Positions 8,263-18,488 of a stretch of 47,939 nucleotides of DNA are shown here, in pieces (the stretch's first letter is position 1; each line of letters opens with the position of its first letter). The notes below the pieces were generated by a model, which did no database searches, was not told where the DNA came from, and worked only from the letters and a program-made list of their open reading frames with translations. Source of the DNA: Nitrosospira sp. NpAV. Its GTDB lineage: Bacteria > Pseudomonadota > Gammaproteobacteria > Burkholderiales > Nitrosomonadaceae. A program made the translations under genes and the position numbers. The stretch is from the NCBI RefSeq assembly GCF_000832065.1, contig NZ_JXQM01000022.1, positions 1 through 47,939 on the forward strand. Reading direction: 5' to 3'.

Positions 8263-8715
8263 ATGGAGCTCATTCTATGGCGTCACGCCGAAGCGGAAGA
8301 GGGTATACCCGATAGCGCGCGGGAACTCACGGACAAGGGATCAAAACAAGCGCGCGTTATGGCTGAATGGCTTAAGTCAAAGTTACCGAAGAATACCCGT
8401 ATCATAGTCAGTCCTACCAAGCGTACCCAGCAGACTGCGGCTGCGCTTGACGACAACTTCGAAACCGTCAGGACAATTGGGCCGGGTGTCTCCGCGAAAG
8501 CCATTCTTGCCGCCGCAGGTTGGCCAGATGCCAAAGGCGCGGTAGTGGTAGTGGGCCATCAGCCTACTCTCGGAGAAGTCGCGGCCTTCCTTATGTCAGG
8601 CGAGCCTGTGGCGTATAACATCCGGAAAGGTGCAGTATGGTGGTTTAGCAACAAGAAGAAGGGAGATGTGGCCGAAGTGGTCTTGCACACCAGCATTTCT
8701 CCGGATATGTTGTAG
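8263..8715 (+). CDS. sixA: Phosphohistidine phosphatase, SixA type
   Basis: A 150-residue protein from ATG 8263, which has AAGGAG 8 bp upstream. The frame is open further upstream to 8089, but that part is repeat sequence. The catalytic RHA motif is in LILWRHAEAEEG (His8), followed by VSPTKRTQQTA (second Arg of the pocket) and GHQPTLGE, the second conserved His of the histidine phosphatase superfamily. SixA dephosphorylates phosphohistidine on phosphocarriers; in E. coli it acts on the nitrogen-related PTS. The incomplete PTS at 31.3-33.7 kb could supply a substrate (inference). Confidence 0.9.
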   Translation: MELILWRHAEAEEGIPDSARELTDKGSKQARVMAEWLKSKLPKNTRIIVSPTKRTQQTAAALDDNFETVRTIGPGVSAKAILAAAGWPDAKGAVVVVGHQPTLGEVAAFLMSGEPVAYNIRKGAVWWFSNKKKGDVAEVVLHTSISPDML

Positions 8716-8759
8716 TTTTGTTCGCAGTGGCTTTCACGCTGTGCACTGGTGCATCCCTT

Positions 8760-11282
8760 TCACCGTTTCTTCACCAGACTGATCGACATCCAACGATCCC
8801 ATGCGCCGTAATGGTTGCGGATTGGGCCGAGCGGCAATGCGAGCAGGATCAATAATACGCCGGCAACAACGCTCGCTGCTCCCGCCAGGCCGGAATATCC
8901 TGTCAATAACCAGGGTGCCGCAATCAGCCATGCGCCGAATAAAATGTTGACAAAGCGCAGCGGCTGCGCCACCTCGCCCATCGCTATAATCGAGAAGGTA
9001 ACCACCAGCGCACCGGTCACATGATCGCTGTCGGCGGCCGCGCCTTCGGTATCGAAAATTACGCGCGTGAACATCAGTGCAATGCCAATAACAACACTGA
9101 CCCACATAGTCCACATAAAGATAACACCGCTGCGCATTATTTCACGCAGCACGGTCATGGGCGGCGCGTCAAAGCCGGCTGATTCATCGGTGCCGCCATT
9201 TTCCATAGCATCTCCGTGCCACAATACATGCCATACTGATTTCCCCTTTTGCCGCCGATCTTGCATGAACTGTAGCGTTGCCAGGATCTCATCGAGCGAG
9301 TAGGGAATCTGCAGCAGCATGGCTAACGACGCAATCAGGCATGCCGTACACCAGGTGCCGATGACGATGGGTTGGATAATGATGAAGTAAATACTGACCA
9401 CACCCAGCGGCACAATCAATATACCGAAGAACAGTACCATCCATGGCATGGTGCGCCAGCGCCGTTTGTCGCCAATGATACCCGTGACGATTTCCAGTAC
9501 ATAGACCATAGCGCCCAGGCCTGCATCCGCCACCGGCCATGCTTCTGATACTTCGGAAGTAACAATGCGCACGGTTCCATCGTCAAAGAACGGATCCCAG
9601 GCATTCTCAATATGGCCCAACTGGAATGCAGCCATATAACGTGAAAGAAACAGGCCCACAAATGCGAGCGCCACGACGGCAATTCGTTGAATCATTGTGG
9701 ATGGGTTGCCATTCCAGCCTGGCGGGGCATCCGGCCCTGTCATCCGGGCGATCGGGCTGACGCCAGGCGCTGGCGGTATGCCCACCGCAAAAAGAATGAC
9801 GAGCATCCCAATCAAGGTGTCATTCGCATATGCTGCCGCGCCCGAAGTCCAGAAAATGAGCGGGGCGAACAACAGCCAGACGCCTAGAAGCGCTGTGATC
9901 CAGCGAGCCCAGCCATAATCGCGTGCTAATGATAGCAAGCCGAAAATGATGATCAGCAAGCCCGTGGCGACATCACTTGCTGTCATCCAGGTGGAGGATA
10001 GCGCCAGCCCGCGCTGTGTGGGTGTAGTGAGTTCCGTGGGTACCATCCAGGATTCCGCAAACCCTAAGATGAACGGACTCGACGCCAGCCACAAGCCCAG
10101 TGCGACGTTGGCAAAATGGCACCACAGGGTTTGCATGTGTTCGCTATGTTCCTGTCTACGGTTTTCGTCAATCAATGTCGAACTTGGAATAGGGCTATCC
10201 TCAATATCTTCAAGCCATCGCGGCAAAGGGATTTTGTTGCGCCTATACCAAGCTCCCGGGCTATTTTTTAGGTGACCGACAATTTTTGGCAGTGTTTCTC
10301 GCAGCGTATGCCTGGGTCGCCAATTCAACAGTTTCCTGGCGCGTGAAATGTCCAGTTCGAAATGGTCGTCCGACAAGGCCACCATGAATGGTTTGACGAA
10401 GGGCTCAATGCCGCGATCAATGGCATCGGGGACGACATCTTCCATTCTGTTCTGCAACCATGCGCCGGCAATCGCAACTGTCTTTGGAACCTGGTGCGTA
10501 CTCCAGGCTTCACCATGAATCAGTTGCCCCATCAAATTCTGTAGCTCTTCATAGCTTTCGGTGATCGGGTCGCCAATTAGCATCGTGACTTCGTCAGGCA
10601 AACCTGCACGCCGCTCGATTGCTTGGAGAAACGCGCGTGCCACGTCATCCAGATGCACGAATGATTGTCCGTGCGATATGTTGCCGGGGAATACATGGCT
10701 CTGCATTTGTCGCTCATAAATCCGCTGGAGCTGGTTGGCCAGCGATGGCACTTCACCCCAATCGGTATAGACTCCGGCCAGTCGAAATATCACCATCGGT
10801 ATGCGTCCGTGGTGTAGACGGACCTCATTTTCCGCAGCCACCTTCGATTGCGGATAAGGCCACTTGGGTTCAAGCGGTCCTTCCTCGTTGATGGGCAAAC
10901 CCGGCTTGGTAGGCGCGTGCACCAGCATGGTGCTTGCGTAGATGAATTGCCCGACCTCGAACGCTTGCAGGGCCTTCAGCAGGCGCTGTGTTCCCTGAAC
11001 GTTGACTTTATCGTACAAAGGATTGGGTTCATCGGAGAAATCATAAAAGGCGGCCAGATGAATGACGGATGCAATTCTTTGTCCGTAGCGCTGCCGCAAT
11101 TGCTCGCATGCACGGGACATTGCTTCATCTGACGAGATATCTGCACTAATGCAAGTATCATTATTGATGCATTCCTGCTCGAAACCGACAATCGCATAGT
11201 CATCACCCAGTGCGGCCGCGATTCCCTTGCCGATCCGGCCTTCTGAACCGGTGATGAGGACAAGTGGTCTTTCTGGAGACAT
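8760..11282 (-). CDS. Fusion protein: NAD-dependent epimerase + SPW repeats + VKOR-type domain
   Basis: An 840-residue protein. Residues 6-335 are an extended-SDR epimerase-like domain with TGSEGRIGKG (NAD site, 11-20) and YPQSK (catalytic Y143, K147). Residues about 385-500 hold membrane helices with an SPW repeat (GLWLASSPFILGF). Residues about 530-665 form a VKOR-like four-helix part with WCTAC (C645, C648), preceded by SEAWPVADAGLGA. A second SPW unit (GAWLIAAPWLL) is near 782-793, followed by a final helix. The second, loop cysteine pair of classical VKOR enzymes is not seen. It would place a cytoplasmic epimerase next to a membrane thiol oxidoreductase; its substrate is unknown. Start ATG 11282 gives MSPERPLVLITG, a normal SDR N-terminus. 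Confidence 0.85.
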   Translation of the reverse strand: MSPERPLVLITGSEGRIGKGIAAALGDDYAIVGFEQECINNDTCISADISSDEAMSRACEQLRQRYGQRIASVIHLAAFYDFSDEPNPLYDKVNVQGTQRLLKALQAFEVGQFIYASTMLVHAPTKPGLPINEEGPLEPKWPYPQSKVAAENEVRLHHGRIPMVIFRLAGVYTDWGEVPSLANQLQRIYERQMQSHVFPGNISHGQSFVHLDDVARAFLQAIERRAGLPDEVTMLIGDPITESYEELQNLMGQLIHGEAWSTHQVPKTVAIAGAWLQNRMEDVVPDAIDRGIEPFVKPFMVALSDDHFELDISRARKLLNWRPRHTLRETLPKIVGHLKNSPGAWYRRNKIPLPRWLEDIEDSPIPSSTLIDENRRQEHSEHMQTLWCHFANVALGLWLASSPFILGFAESWMVPTELTTPTQRGLALSSTWMTASDVATGLLIIIFGLLSLARDYGWARWITALLGVWLLFAPLIFWTSGAAAYANDTLIGMLVILFAVGIPPAPGVSPIARMTGPDAPPGWNGNPSTMIQRIAVVALAFVGLFLSRYMAAFQLGHIENAWDPFFDDGTVRIVTSEVSEAWPVADAGLGAMVYVLEIVTGIIGDKRRWRTMPWMVLFFGILIVPLGVVSIYFIIIQPIVIGTWCTACLIASLAMLLQIPYSLDEILATLQFMQDRRQKGKSVWHVLWHGDAMENGGTDESAGFDAPPMTVLREIMRSGVIFMWTMWVSVVIGIALMFTRVIFDTEGAAADSDHVTGALVVTFSIIAMGEVAQPLRFVNILFGAWLIAAPWLLTGYSGLAGAASVVAGVLLILLALPLGPIRNHYGAWDRWMSISLVKKR

Positions 11283-12100
11283 GCAATTTTCCGATTCAAA
11301 TCGCGATGGACGGTTCCCAGGCGCTACGGTGAATTAAGCTTGAATCCGGCGGTTGACCGCTCATAGGTGGCGTTATGATCGACAGAGATTCTTTGCGCTT
11401 ACTCGGCCTTCACCTTTTGAGTAAGCTTGCTCCCGGCGGATTTGGTTAAAAGGATAAAGGTGAGGAATAATCATGGTCGGTACGGTAAGCCACACACACA
11501 GAGAGAGGGTATGTAGTCATCAGCTATAAGAACATCTTCTTATGCAGGTCGATCCTGTCGGATATTTTCTGAATCGTGACGAGATGAGTGCTTTGTGTCG
11601 TCAACATACAGGTCGTGTACAATAAGAACGTAATCTCGCACAACTGGGGCGATCATCGACCATTCATTGCCGCAGACACACAGCAATAAGCCATTCAGTA
11701 CGCTACCCAATGAAAGGGTCTTCAAATTTATAACACTTGTCCATTTCATATTGAACCCAGATAATCCATTAGGTCGCTCTCTGAGCCTACCCAAATGCGG
11801 GCGGTTGGTTTGTGGCAAAACTGCCTCGCCTTCATCTCGCGTCCTGATGGATTACCTGGGTTGAAGTAAAGAGGACCGCCGTACTGTATGCGGTTCACTG
11901 CTGAAATCTTTTAGCCTCCTATGTGCCGGCTTCAATGCATCCACCTTCTTGATCCCGCGGGCAGGAAATACAAACGTCATACCGGACGAAGCCCGTGTCC
12001 CATGGCGTTCTAAATTTGTCCCTGCCGGTTGGCCACTCATTCTCTCGACTTTCTCAGCATCGCACCACATGATCCATAACGACTTTCCGCCGCAACTTAA
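11283..12100. other. Non-coding or decayed spacer before kup
   Basis: No reading frame here has a convincing product, start site or family motif. Around 11398-11460 there is a 7-bp inverted repeat, CTTACTC (11398-11404) and GAGTAAG (11419-11425), around TTCACCTTTT. It is followed by CGGCGGATTTGG and AGGATAAAGG, reminiscent of the dispersed leader repeat but degenerate. No gene follows it directly, so it may be a relic. The remainder looks like decayed sequence. Confidence 0.5.
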
Positions 12101-12148
12101 CTTCACCTTGTTGGTGAGTTCACCACCCCTACGGGATTCGGGATCATG
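12101..12148 (+). repeat. Dispersed leader repeat, short copy at the kup start
   Basis: Hairpin TCACC (12103-12107), loop TTGTT, GGTGA (12113-12117), then CACCCC and CTACGGGATTCGGGATC directly joined to ATG 12146. It has the same order and direction as the copies before sixA and gshB. Confidence 0.65.
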
Positions 12149-14044
12149 ACCGGCGAAAATACCGGGATGAAAACAACAGCCGGCCACCACCCTCTGGGCG
12201 TTCTAAGCCTGGCCGCACTGGGCGTGGTCTACGGCGACATCGGTACGAGTCCTTTATACGTCATGAAGACGGTTTTCGATCCCATCTACGGGCTTGCTGT
12301 CAGCGAGGACAATATAATCGGCATAATCTCGCTTATTTTCTGGGCGATCATGATTGTAGTGTCGCTCAAATACATAACGTTGATCCTGCGCGCGGACAAC
12401 AAGGGGGAGGGCGGCATCATGGCGTTGCTGTCGCTCGCCAGTTCTTCGGTCGCAAATCATCCGCGACTGCGCAATATGCTGTTTCTCATCGGTGGCTTTG
12501 GTGCGGCGCTGTTTTATGGCGATGGGGTTATTACACCGGCCATTTCTGTGCTGAGTGCCGTGGAAGGGCTGGAAGTGGCTACCCCGTTACTCAAGCCGTA
12601 CGTGGTACCCATCACGTTGACTGTGCTGATCGCACTTTTTGTAATCCAGCAGCGGGGAACCGGGGGAATCGGCGCCATGTTCGGGCCGATCACGCTGATA
12701 TGGTTCAGTACGCTCGCCCTTGCCGGTCTCGCCAATATTAGCGCCGCGCCGCAGATATTGGCGGCGCTAAATCCGGTTCATGCCATCGCCTTTTGCCTAA
12801 GCAATGGGTGGCTGGCATTCGTTGCCTTGGGTGCCGTGGTACTCGCGATTACGGGTGGAGAGGCACTCTATGCGGATATGGGACACTTCGGCGCCAAACC
12901 CATCCGCTTTGCCTGGTATGGATGTGTGCTGCCAGCGCTAACCTTGAATTATCTCGGGCAGGGAGCGCTGCTGCTCTCCAATCCGCTAGCGATTTCCAAT
13001 CCTTTTTATCTTTTGTTTCCCGTCTGGGCGCTTTATCCGGCTGTAGGACTGGCGACCGTGGCTACCGTCATCGCATCGCAAGCCGTTATCTCCGGCGTTT
13101 TTTCCATGACCAAGCAGGCCATCCAGCTTGGATTTCTGCCTCGCATGCAGATAAAACATACCTCGGATCGAAAGATCGGTCAGATATATATTCCTTTCGT
13201 CAATTGGACACTGCTTGCAGCGGTGATCATGGCGGTGCTGGGCTTTGGTTCATCCTCCAGTCTCGCATCCGCGTATGGTTTTGCCGTGACTGCCACGATG
13301 GTCATTGAGACACTGCTTACTTTTTTCGTACTCCGCTACGCCTGGAAATACTCCTGGTTTTTAGCCGTTCTTGCGACAACCATTTTTATCGCCATCGACA
13401 TGACATTTTTTGCGGCTACCACTCTGAAACTTGCCCAGGGCGGGTGGTTTCCGCTGATAATCGGGGTAATAATTTTTACCATTATGGCTACCTGGCAGCG
13501 CGGACGTCAAATCCTGTTCGAGAACTTGCGCTCGGCGGCTATTCCGCTCCAGCCGTTTCTGGAATCGCTGATGGCGCACCCCCCGACGCGCGTCGCCGGT
13601 ACATCGATCTTTTTGACCGCCGATTTAGATGGAGTGCCTCATGCGCTACTGCATAATCTTGCACATAACCAGGTTTTGCATGAGCGGGTGGTATTTTTGA
13701 CGGTGGCTCTTTTGGAAACCCCTCGCGTTCTTAAAGACCAGCGAGTATCCGTAAAGCCATTAGACAATAACTGCTACCAGATTACTGTCCGTTACGGTTT
13801 CAAAGACGAACCCAATCTGCCCTACGCACTTGAATTGTGCCAGGCACATGGACTTGTATTCGAGCCGCTACAAACATCCTACTTTCTTAGCCGCCAGATT
13901 GTCGTACCGAGTTCCGGTGCCGGCATGGCTTTGTGGCGGGAACGGCTTTTTGCAGCGATGATCCGCAATGCCAGCAACGCGGCTGAGTACCTTAAGCTAC
14001 CCGCTAACCGGGTTCTCGAACTGGGAGCACGGGTTGAGATCTAG
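12146..14044 (+). CDS. kup: Low-affinity potassium transporter Kup
   Basis: A 632-residue membrane protein with about twelve helices and a C-terminal cytoplasmic domain, the usual Kup size. Signature regions are GVVYGDIGTSPLYV near the N-terminus, KADNKGEGG-like RADNKGEGGIMALL, FFYGDGVITPAISVLSA-like LFYGDGVITPAISV, and GGEALYADMGHFG. It imports K+ in symport with H+. The start is uncertain: ATG 12146 lies in the end of a repeat, and ATG 12167 (MKTTAGHHPLG) is an alternative. It stands alone between a spacer and the opposite-strand GGDEF-EAL gene. Confidence 0.96.
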   Translation: MTGENTGMKTTAGHHPLGVLSLAALGVVYGDIGTSPLYVMKTVFDPIYGLAVSEDNIIGIISLIFWAIMIVVSLKYITLILRADNKGEGGIMALLSLASSSVANHPRLRNMLFLIGGFGAALFYGDGVITPAISVLSAVEGLEVATPLLKPYVVPITLTVLIALFVIQQRGTGGIGAMFGPITLIWFSTLALAGLANISAAPQILAALNPVHAIAFCLSNGWLAFVALGAVVLAITGGEALYADMGHFGAKPIRFAWYGCVLPALTLNYLGQGALLLSNPLAISNPFYLLFPVWALYPAVGLATVATVIASQAVISGVFSMTKQAIQLGFLPRMQIKHTSDRKIGQIYIPFVNWTLLAAVIMAVLGFGSSSSLASAYGFAVTATMVIETLLTFFVLRYAWKYSWFLAVLATTIFIAIDMTFFAATTLKLAQGGWFPLIIGVIIFTIMATWQRGRQILFENLRSAAIPLQPFLESLMAHPPTRVAGTSIFLTADLDGVPHALLHNLAHNQVLHERVVFLTVALLETPRVLKDQRVSVKPLDNNCYQITVRYGFKDEPNLPYALELCQAHGLVFEPLQTSYFLSRQIVVPSSGAGMALWRERLFAAMIRNASNAAEYLKLPANRVLELGARVEI

Positions 14045-14180
14045 CAGCCTGTGGGACTCAAAGGAGATGAAATAGACTCCAAAGGTCGAATGTAAAGCCT
14101 CGGGCCGGTTCATATTTCGCTACGGGGTTCAAGAAACCGGTTTGCGGAACTCGTGTCGTGGACGCAAATGAAGGTTAATT

Positions 14181-16613
14181 TTATTCCTGGAGGCGGGGCA
14201 CGAGTTTCTGAAAATCCTCAATTGGCATGGGTCTTCCAAACAAATAGCCCTGATAGGTATAACAACCGTTCCGAGCAAGGAAATCACGCTGATCTTCTGT
14301 TTCCACACCTTCGGCAATGACTTCCATCCCAAGACTATTGCTCATCACAATAATGGTGCGGACGATTACCTTATCGCTCGGGTCAGTCGCTATATCGTTC
14401 ACAAAACTCTGGTCAATTTTAATCTGCTCTAGCGGCAGGCGTTTAAGATAGGTCAATGAGGAATGCCCGGTGCCGAAGTCATCCAACGAGAAGCGTATGC
14501 CGGCGCCGCACAATATCTCCATTTTTTCGATGCTATGGGCAATGTCTTGCAACACCAGACTTTCCGTAAGCTCAAGCTTGAGCTTGAGCGGATCGGCTCC
14601 CGATTTTTCCAATACCTCAAGTACCTCCTCGACAAAATCCGATTGACGGAACTGACGTGCGCTGATGTTGACGGCAAGCTGGAAGTTGCGGGTACCTGGA
14701 TCATGTTCCCATTGCTTGAGTTGCATACAAGCCATCTGCAACACCCACTTTCCGAGCGGCACAATAAGTCCTGTCTCCTCGGCGATCGGAATGAAAACCA
14801 TCGGCGAAATCATCCCCCGTTCGGGATGTTGCCAGCGCAGCAGGACCTCGGCGCCGACTACAGTGCCGTCTGCATTGACTTGTTTCTGATAGAGGAGCCT
14901 GAACTGTTGACGCGCGATTGCCTGACGCAGTTCAACCGCCATGGCCGTCCGCATCTCCAACGCGATCTGCATGGAAGGATCGAAGAAACTTAGCGCGTTG
15001 CGACCTGCTGTCTTAGCCTGATACATTGCAGTATCGGCATGTTTGAGCAAATCATCTATGCTGGTCTCGCCATCATGAAACAAGCGGATACCGATGCTGG
15101 AAGAGCCGTGGTATTCAAACCCCTGAAGCTTGAAAGGCTGGGTGATGGAAGCCAGAAATTTTTCGCCGATATCTTTGGCCTGAGCCGCCGCCGGCACGGC
15201 ATCTTCGCTGAGTCCTTCGATGATTACGACAAATTCGTCGCCACCTAGGCGGGCTACGGTATCGCTGCTACGCACACTCCGCCGGAGACGTCTGGCAACC
15301 TCAATCAAAAGCAAATCACCGATATCATGGCCTCGGGTATCGTTAAGTGTCTTGAAGTTATCCAGATCGATGAACAGGATCGCACAATTGGTCTTGTTAC
15401 GGGTGCTATGAAGCTGCGCCTGTTGTAAACGGTCTAGAAACAAGCGCCGGTTGGGTAGCCCGGTAAGCGGATCATAGAAAGCAAGCTGGTGGATTTGGTC
15501 TTCCGCCTGCTTGTGTCCGGTAATGTCCTGTATTACCGCAATGTGATAATCGGGTCTTGTACCCCGTATCCACATGGGCGAAACGGTAAGTTTCACCCAG
15601 ATTGCCACATCATCCTTGCGGAACAGCCGCTCCTCCATCTCGAATTCGCGTATTTCTCCGGCCTTGAGGTGCTCCATATTGCCCACGGTGGCATTGAGAT
15701 CATCGGGATGGATAAGGGACTGGAAATCGAGCGAGAGCATCTCTTCCGGTGTATAGCCAACAATGTCGGCATACTTCTGATTGACGCGCACGAAGTGGCC
15801 GGTTACGGTATCGATTTGCGCGACGCCCACAGCCGCCTGCTCGAATAGAAATCGAAAGCGCGCTTCGCTTTCTCCCAGCGCACTTGTACGTTCGGCGACA
15901 AGCCATTCGAGATTCTGGTTCAGTTGCTGCAAGCGCACTTTGCCCTCTTGCAATGCCTCTTCACGCGCTGATGCCTCGATACGCAGTCTGATGTTCTCGT
16001 GGAGAGTACGCCCCACTCGTGACGCGTTTTGCGAAACAACAATTAAAAAAAGCGTAGTCATCATGCCCATGGATAGGGAGATCTCGCTGCCTTCAATCCC
16101 GAAACGCACGATCAGCGGTATCAAAATCAGCGATAAGAAGCTAAATACCGATACTTTGTCCACAGACAGCGATGTGATGCCCCCGGCGGTTAAGCCAGAC
16201 AAGACAAAACAAAGAAATGCCTGGTGGGGTATATTTCCTTCCGGGAATAAGAGAATCCCGCCGACGCCCCAGACCAGTGCGCTGGCGATGACGCCTCCCC
16301 GAAAACGGTGCCTCCAAAACAATATGGAAGTTATATCGCATTGGCTGTTGCGTTGCCAACGTACCATTAGAACCGTTCTCCACAACGAGACTATGCTGAT
16401 CGATACAAGCCAGCCGAACAGCACGATGGGATCTATCATGGATCTCTGTACATAGACTAGAATCAGTGCAAGCACCAGATTTGCGCCGATCGAGGTCGGT
16501 AAGTTGGCATAGAGCAGGCGAACGGGCTCGATCCTCAACACATCGGATTGTGCGGTGTTAAAGCTACCTAATGGTTCCGGCTGTAACATGTAGGGGCTTA
16601 TGAATTTGAGCAT
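14181..16613 (-). CDS. Membrane PAS-GGDEF-EAL signalling protein
   Basis: An 810-residue protein. About six helices (40-196) form an N-terminal membrane sensor, followed by a coiled coil (about 205-250), a PAS domain (249-367), a GGDEF domain (about 375-545) with intact GGDEF at 457-461, and an EAL-type domain (about 560-805). In the last, the name motif reads EVL (589-591) while other catalytic segments are kept: NISARQF, ELTES and DDFGTGHSS (711-719). It is predicted to make and/or degrade cyclic di-GMP. An A-to-V change in EAL is conservative and need not abolish activity. No partner gene is adjacent. Confidence 0.93.
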   Translation of the reverse strand: MLKFISPYMLQPEPLGSFNTAQSDVLRIEPVRLLYANLPTSIGANLVLALILVYVQRSMIDPIVLFGWLVSISIVSLWRTVLMVRWQRNSQCDITSILFWRHRFRGGVIASALVWGVGGILLFPEGNIPHQAFLCFVLSGLTAGGITSLSVDKVSVFSFLSLILIPLIVRFGIEGSEISLSMGMMTTLFLIVVSQNASRVGRTLHENIRLRIEASAREEALQEGKVRLQQLNQNLEWLVAERTSALGESEARFRFLFEQAAVGVAQIDTVTGHFVRVNQKYADIVGYTPEEMLSLDFQSLIHPDDLNATVGNMEHLKAGEIREFEMEERLFRKDDVAIWVKLTVSPMWIRGTRPDYHIAVIQDITGHKQAEDQIHQLAFYDPLTGLPNRRLFLDRLQQAQLHSTRNKTNCAILFIDLDNFKTLNDTRGHDIGDLLLIEVARRLRRSVRSSDTVARLGGDEFVVIIEGLSEDAVPAAAQAKDIGEKFLASITQPFKLQGFEYHGSSSIGIRLFHDGETSIDDLLKHADTAMYQAKTAGRNALSFFDPSMQIALEMRTAMAVELRQAIARQQFRLLYQKQVNADGTVVGAEVLLRWQHPERGMISPMVFIPIAEETGLIVPLGKWVLQMACMQLKQWEHDPGTRNFQLAVNISARQFRQSDFVEEVLEVLEKSGADPLKLKLELTESLVLQDIAHSIEKMEILCGAGIRFSLDDFGTGHSSLTYLKRLPLEQIKIDQSFVNDIATDPSDKVIVRTIIVMSNSLGMEVIAEGVETEDQRDFLARNGCYTYQGYLFGRPMPIEDFQKLVPRLQE

Positions 16614-16762
16614 GGCTAAGTTCTCAGATCACGGCGTTCGCCCATGAGCGAGATCGTGACACGTTATGAGGTCGATTCTGGTGCGTGATATCAACCATTA
16701 TTCAGTATAGATTCATTATTGGAATGTTGTTTTTCGAGCTGCCGGTTCATCCTCGCGGTGAA

Positions 16763-18073
16763 TCAGAATCGGTGGTTGAGTTGAACAGAAATAATGTGTA
16801 CCGAAGTGTCGAAGGAGCCACGGACGATCTGGAGCAATGGATTATTATTCGTTGCCCGATCGATCTCGCTTTTGTCAAAAAAGATATGGGCATATCCCGC
16901 ATCAATCGATGTCTGTTCGCTGATCTTCTGGTTAAAGCCCACGCTTAACCAGACGCGATCCGAGTCCGGCAGCCGGACGGTTCGATCCGTTGCATTGCGC
17001 ACCGGCGATTGATCGTAAGCGACTCCTGTTTGTAGTCGAAGGGTATCGCTATATTGGTATTGCACTCCCGCCCCCACGCGATAACTGTCTTTGAAATCCA
17101 ATGGCTCGTTCGACAGGATAGATCCGGAAGTGCGACTTTTGACCACTAATGCGGGAATACTACTCCAGCCCGTCCATGTTAAATCACCGAGAAGCTGTAA
17201 CCGGTCATTGACCCTGTGGGACACTGCTATTGATGCAGTATTCGGTAACTCAACAGAGACGGATGCCGGAAGGGTATTGCTGAGCACCCCAAGGTGCCCA
17301 TCAACTTTTAGGTTCACCGTTGATCGATAAGTCAGACCCACGCGCGTGGACCGGGTCAATTGGAACATGGCGCCAAGGTTATAGCCAAAACCGATATCAT
17401 CACCGGTCATTTTTGTTCTGGTATCCACCCGTGCAGGTAATAGTGCTGTGACCGGCGACATGCCGCGGAGATCAGCCTCGAATCTCACGACGTTGAAGCC
17501 TAAACCGAGCGAGATGGCATCATTCACCCGCCAGGCAATGCTGGGATTGAAATTGATGGCATTTATCTCCGAGAACACACCCTGATACCGGCCGATAAAG
17601 GTATTGTTCCACTCAGTGGAGTTGCCAAAGGTTGGCGACACACCCAGCCCGAGGCGCAGCGCCGATGTGACAGGCATAGTCCAATAAACCGCGGGAATTG
17701 CGGCCAGACCACCCGCCTGGCCGCCGTTATCACCGAGCGGATATCCCAGTAACGTACTGCTACCCGTATCATTGAATCTCAACGATCGTACCAGTAAGCT
17801 CAAGGCCCCAGAAACGTGATGCCGGGCGGTAAGATAGGTCATCCCAGCCGGATTGAAATAGATCGTTGAGGCATCCTGCGCGACTGCCGCCGCCCCGGCA
17901 TAGGCATAGCCTGTCCCGGCTCCATTCTGGTTTTGTAAGGCAAATCCTGCTGCGACGGCGCTATCAGCAATGGATAGGCTGCCCACCAGCAAAAATAGAA
18001 ATAATAACCGGACTGATGGATCAGATCTCAACTCAATGGGATACAGATGCGCGCGCGGAGTGAGAAGATTCAC
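16763..18073 (-). CDS. FadL/OmpP1/TodX family outer-membrane protein
   Basis: A 436-residue protein with a signal peptide ending SAVAAGFAL, then QNGAGTGYAYAGAAAVAQDAS and IYFNPAGMTYL, the typical FadL N-terminal hatch region, and a beta-strand-rich body ending in an aromatic residue (QLNHRF). Family members carry long-chain fatty acids or other hydrophobic compounds across the outer membrane. The start used is GTG 18073, which leaves a rather long 20-residue polar stretch before the hydrophobic signal core; a later non-ATG start is possible. Confidence 0.9.
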   Translation of the reverse strand: MNLLTPRAHLYPIELRSDPSVRLLFLFLLVGSLSIADSAVAAGFALQNQNGAGTGYAYAGAAAVAQDASTIYFNPAGMTYLTARHHVSGALSLLVRSLRFNDTGSSTLLGYPLGDNGGQAGGLAAIPAVYWTMPVTSALRLGLGVSPTFGNSTEWNNTFIGRYQGVFSEINAINFNPSIAWRVNDAISLGLGFNVVRFEADLRGMSPVTALLPARVDTRTKMTGDDIGFGYNLGAMFQLTRSTRVGLTYRSTVNLKVDGHLGVLSNTLPASVSVELPNTASIAVSHRVNDRLQLLGDLTWTGWSSIPALVVKSRTSGSILSNEPLDFKDSYRVGAGVQYQYSDTLRLQTGVAYDQSPVRNATDRTVRLPDSDRVWLSVGFNQKISEQTSIDAGYAHIFFDKSEIDRATNNNPLLQIVRGSFDTSVHIISVQLNHRF

Positions 18074-18488
18074 GCTTGACTATATGCATAGTATTTCAGG
18101 TATCGTATTGAAACAGTGGTTTATTCAAATAGGGAGCGCACGCTTCCTTTAACCCTTTAGCGTCCCATGATGGCGCCATTAGAAACCAAGATTCGGTACC
18201 TTGGTAGCTGTATAATTTTACAGGTAGTATCCATCTTTAATTGTTAATACAGATTTATGTGACTGAATTTCCAGATATTTTACTTTTCGGAATTCTTGAA
18301 ATAGACTTGCCGTGAGTGTTCCCCCAAGGTTCAGGAGACGGTCATCTTGCGGTCATACTGGCGGGTGTTCAATCAACCGAATGGTATTGAAAGGATGAAG
18401 TATGCGGTATTTGGGGTGTGGAGAAAGGAAGGCCGGGAATTCGTATTACCGCTCTCCGTCCCTTCCGATCTGATGGAAGCAGATCCAA
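18074..18488. other. Intergenic region between the FadL gene and tRNA-Arg
   Basis: No gene seen. ACCAAG and CTTGGT form a small inverted repeat near 18185-18207, next to a TGTATAAT extended -10-like sequence. Neither can be tied to a gene with confidence. Confidence 0.4.

Noticed and set aside
11838-11900. Possible group II intron or IS terminus (GAGGACCGCCGTACTGTATG)
   Set aside because: It resembles a domain V sequence only loosely; there is no reverse-transcriptase frame or matching hairpin.
11540-12190. Several overlapping frames of 65-112 residues before kup
   Set aside because: None has a plausible start site, family motif or consistent composition; the stretch looks decayed.
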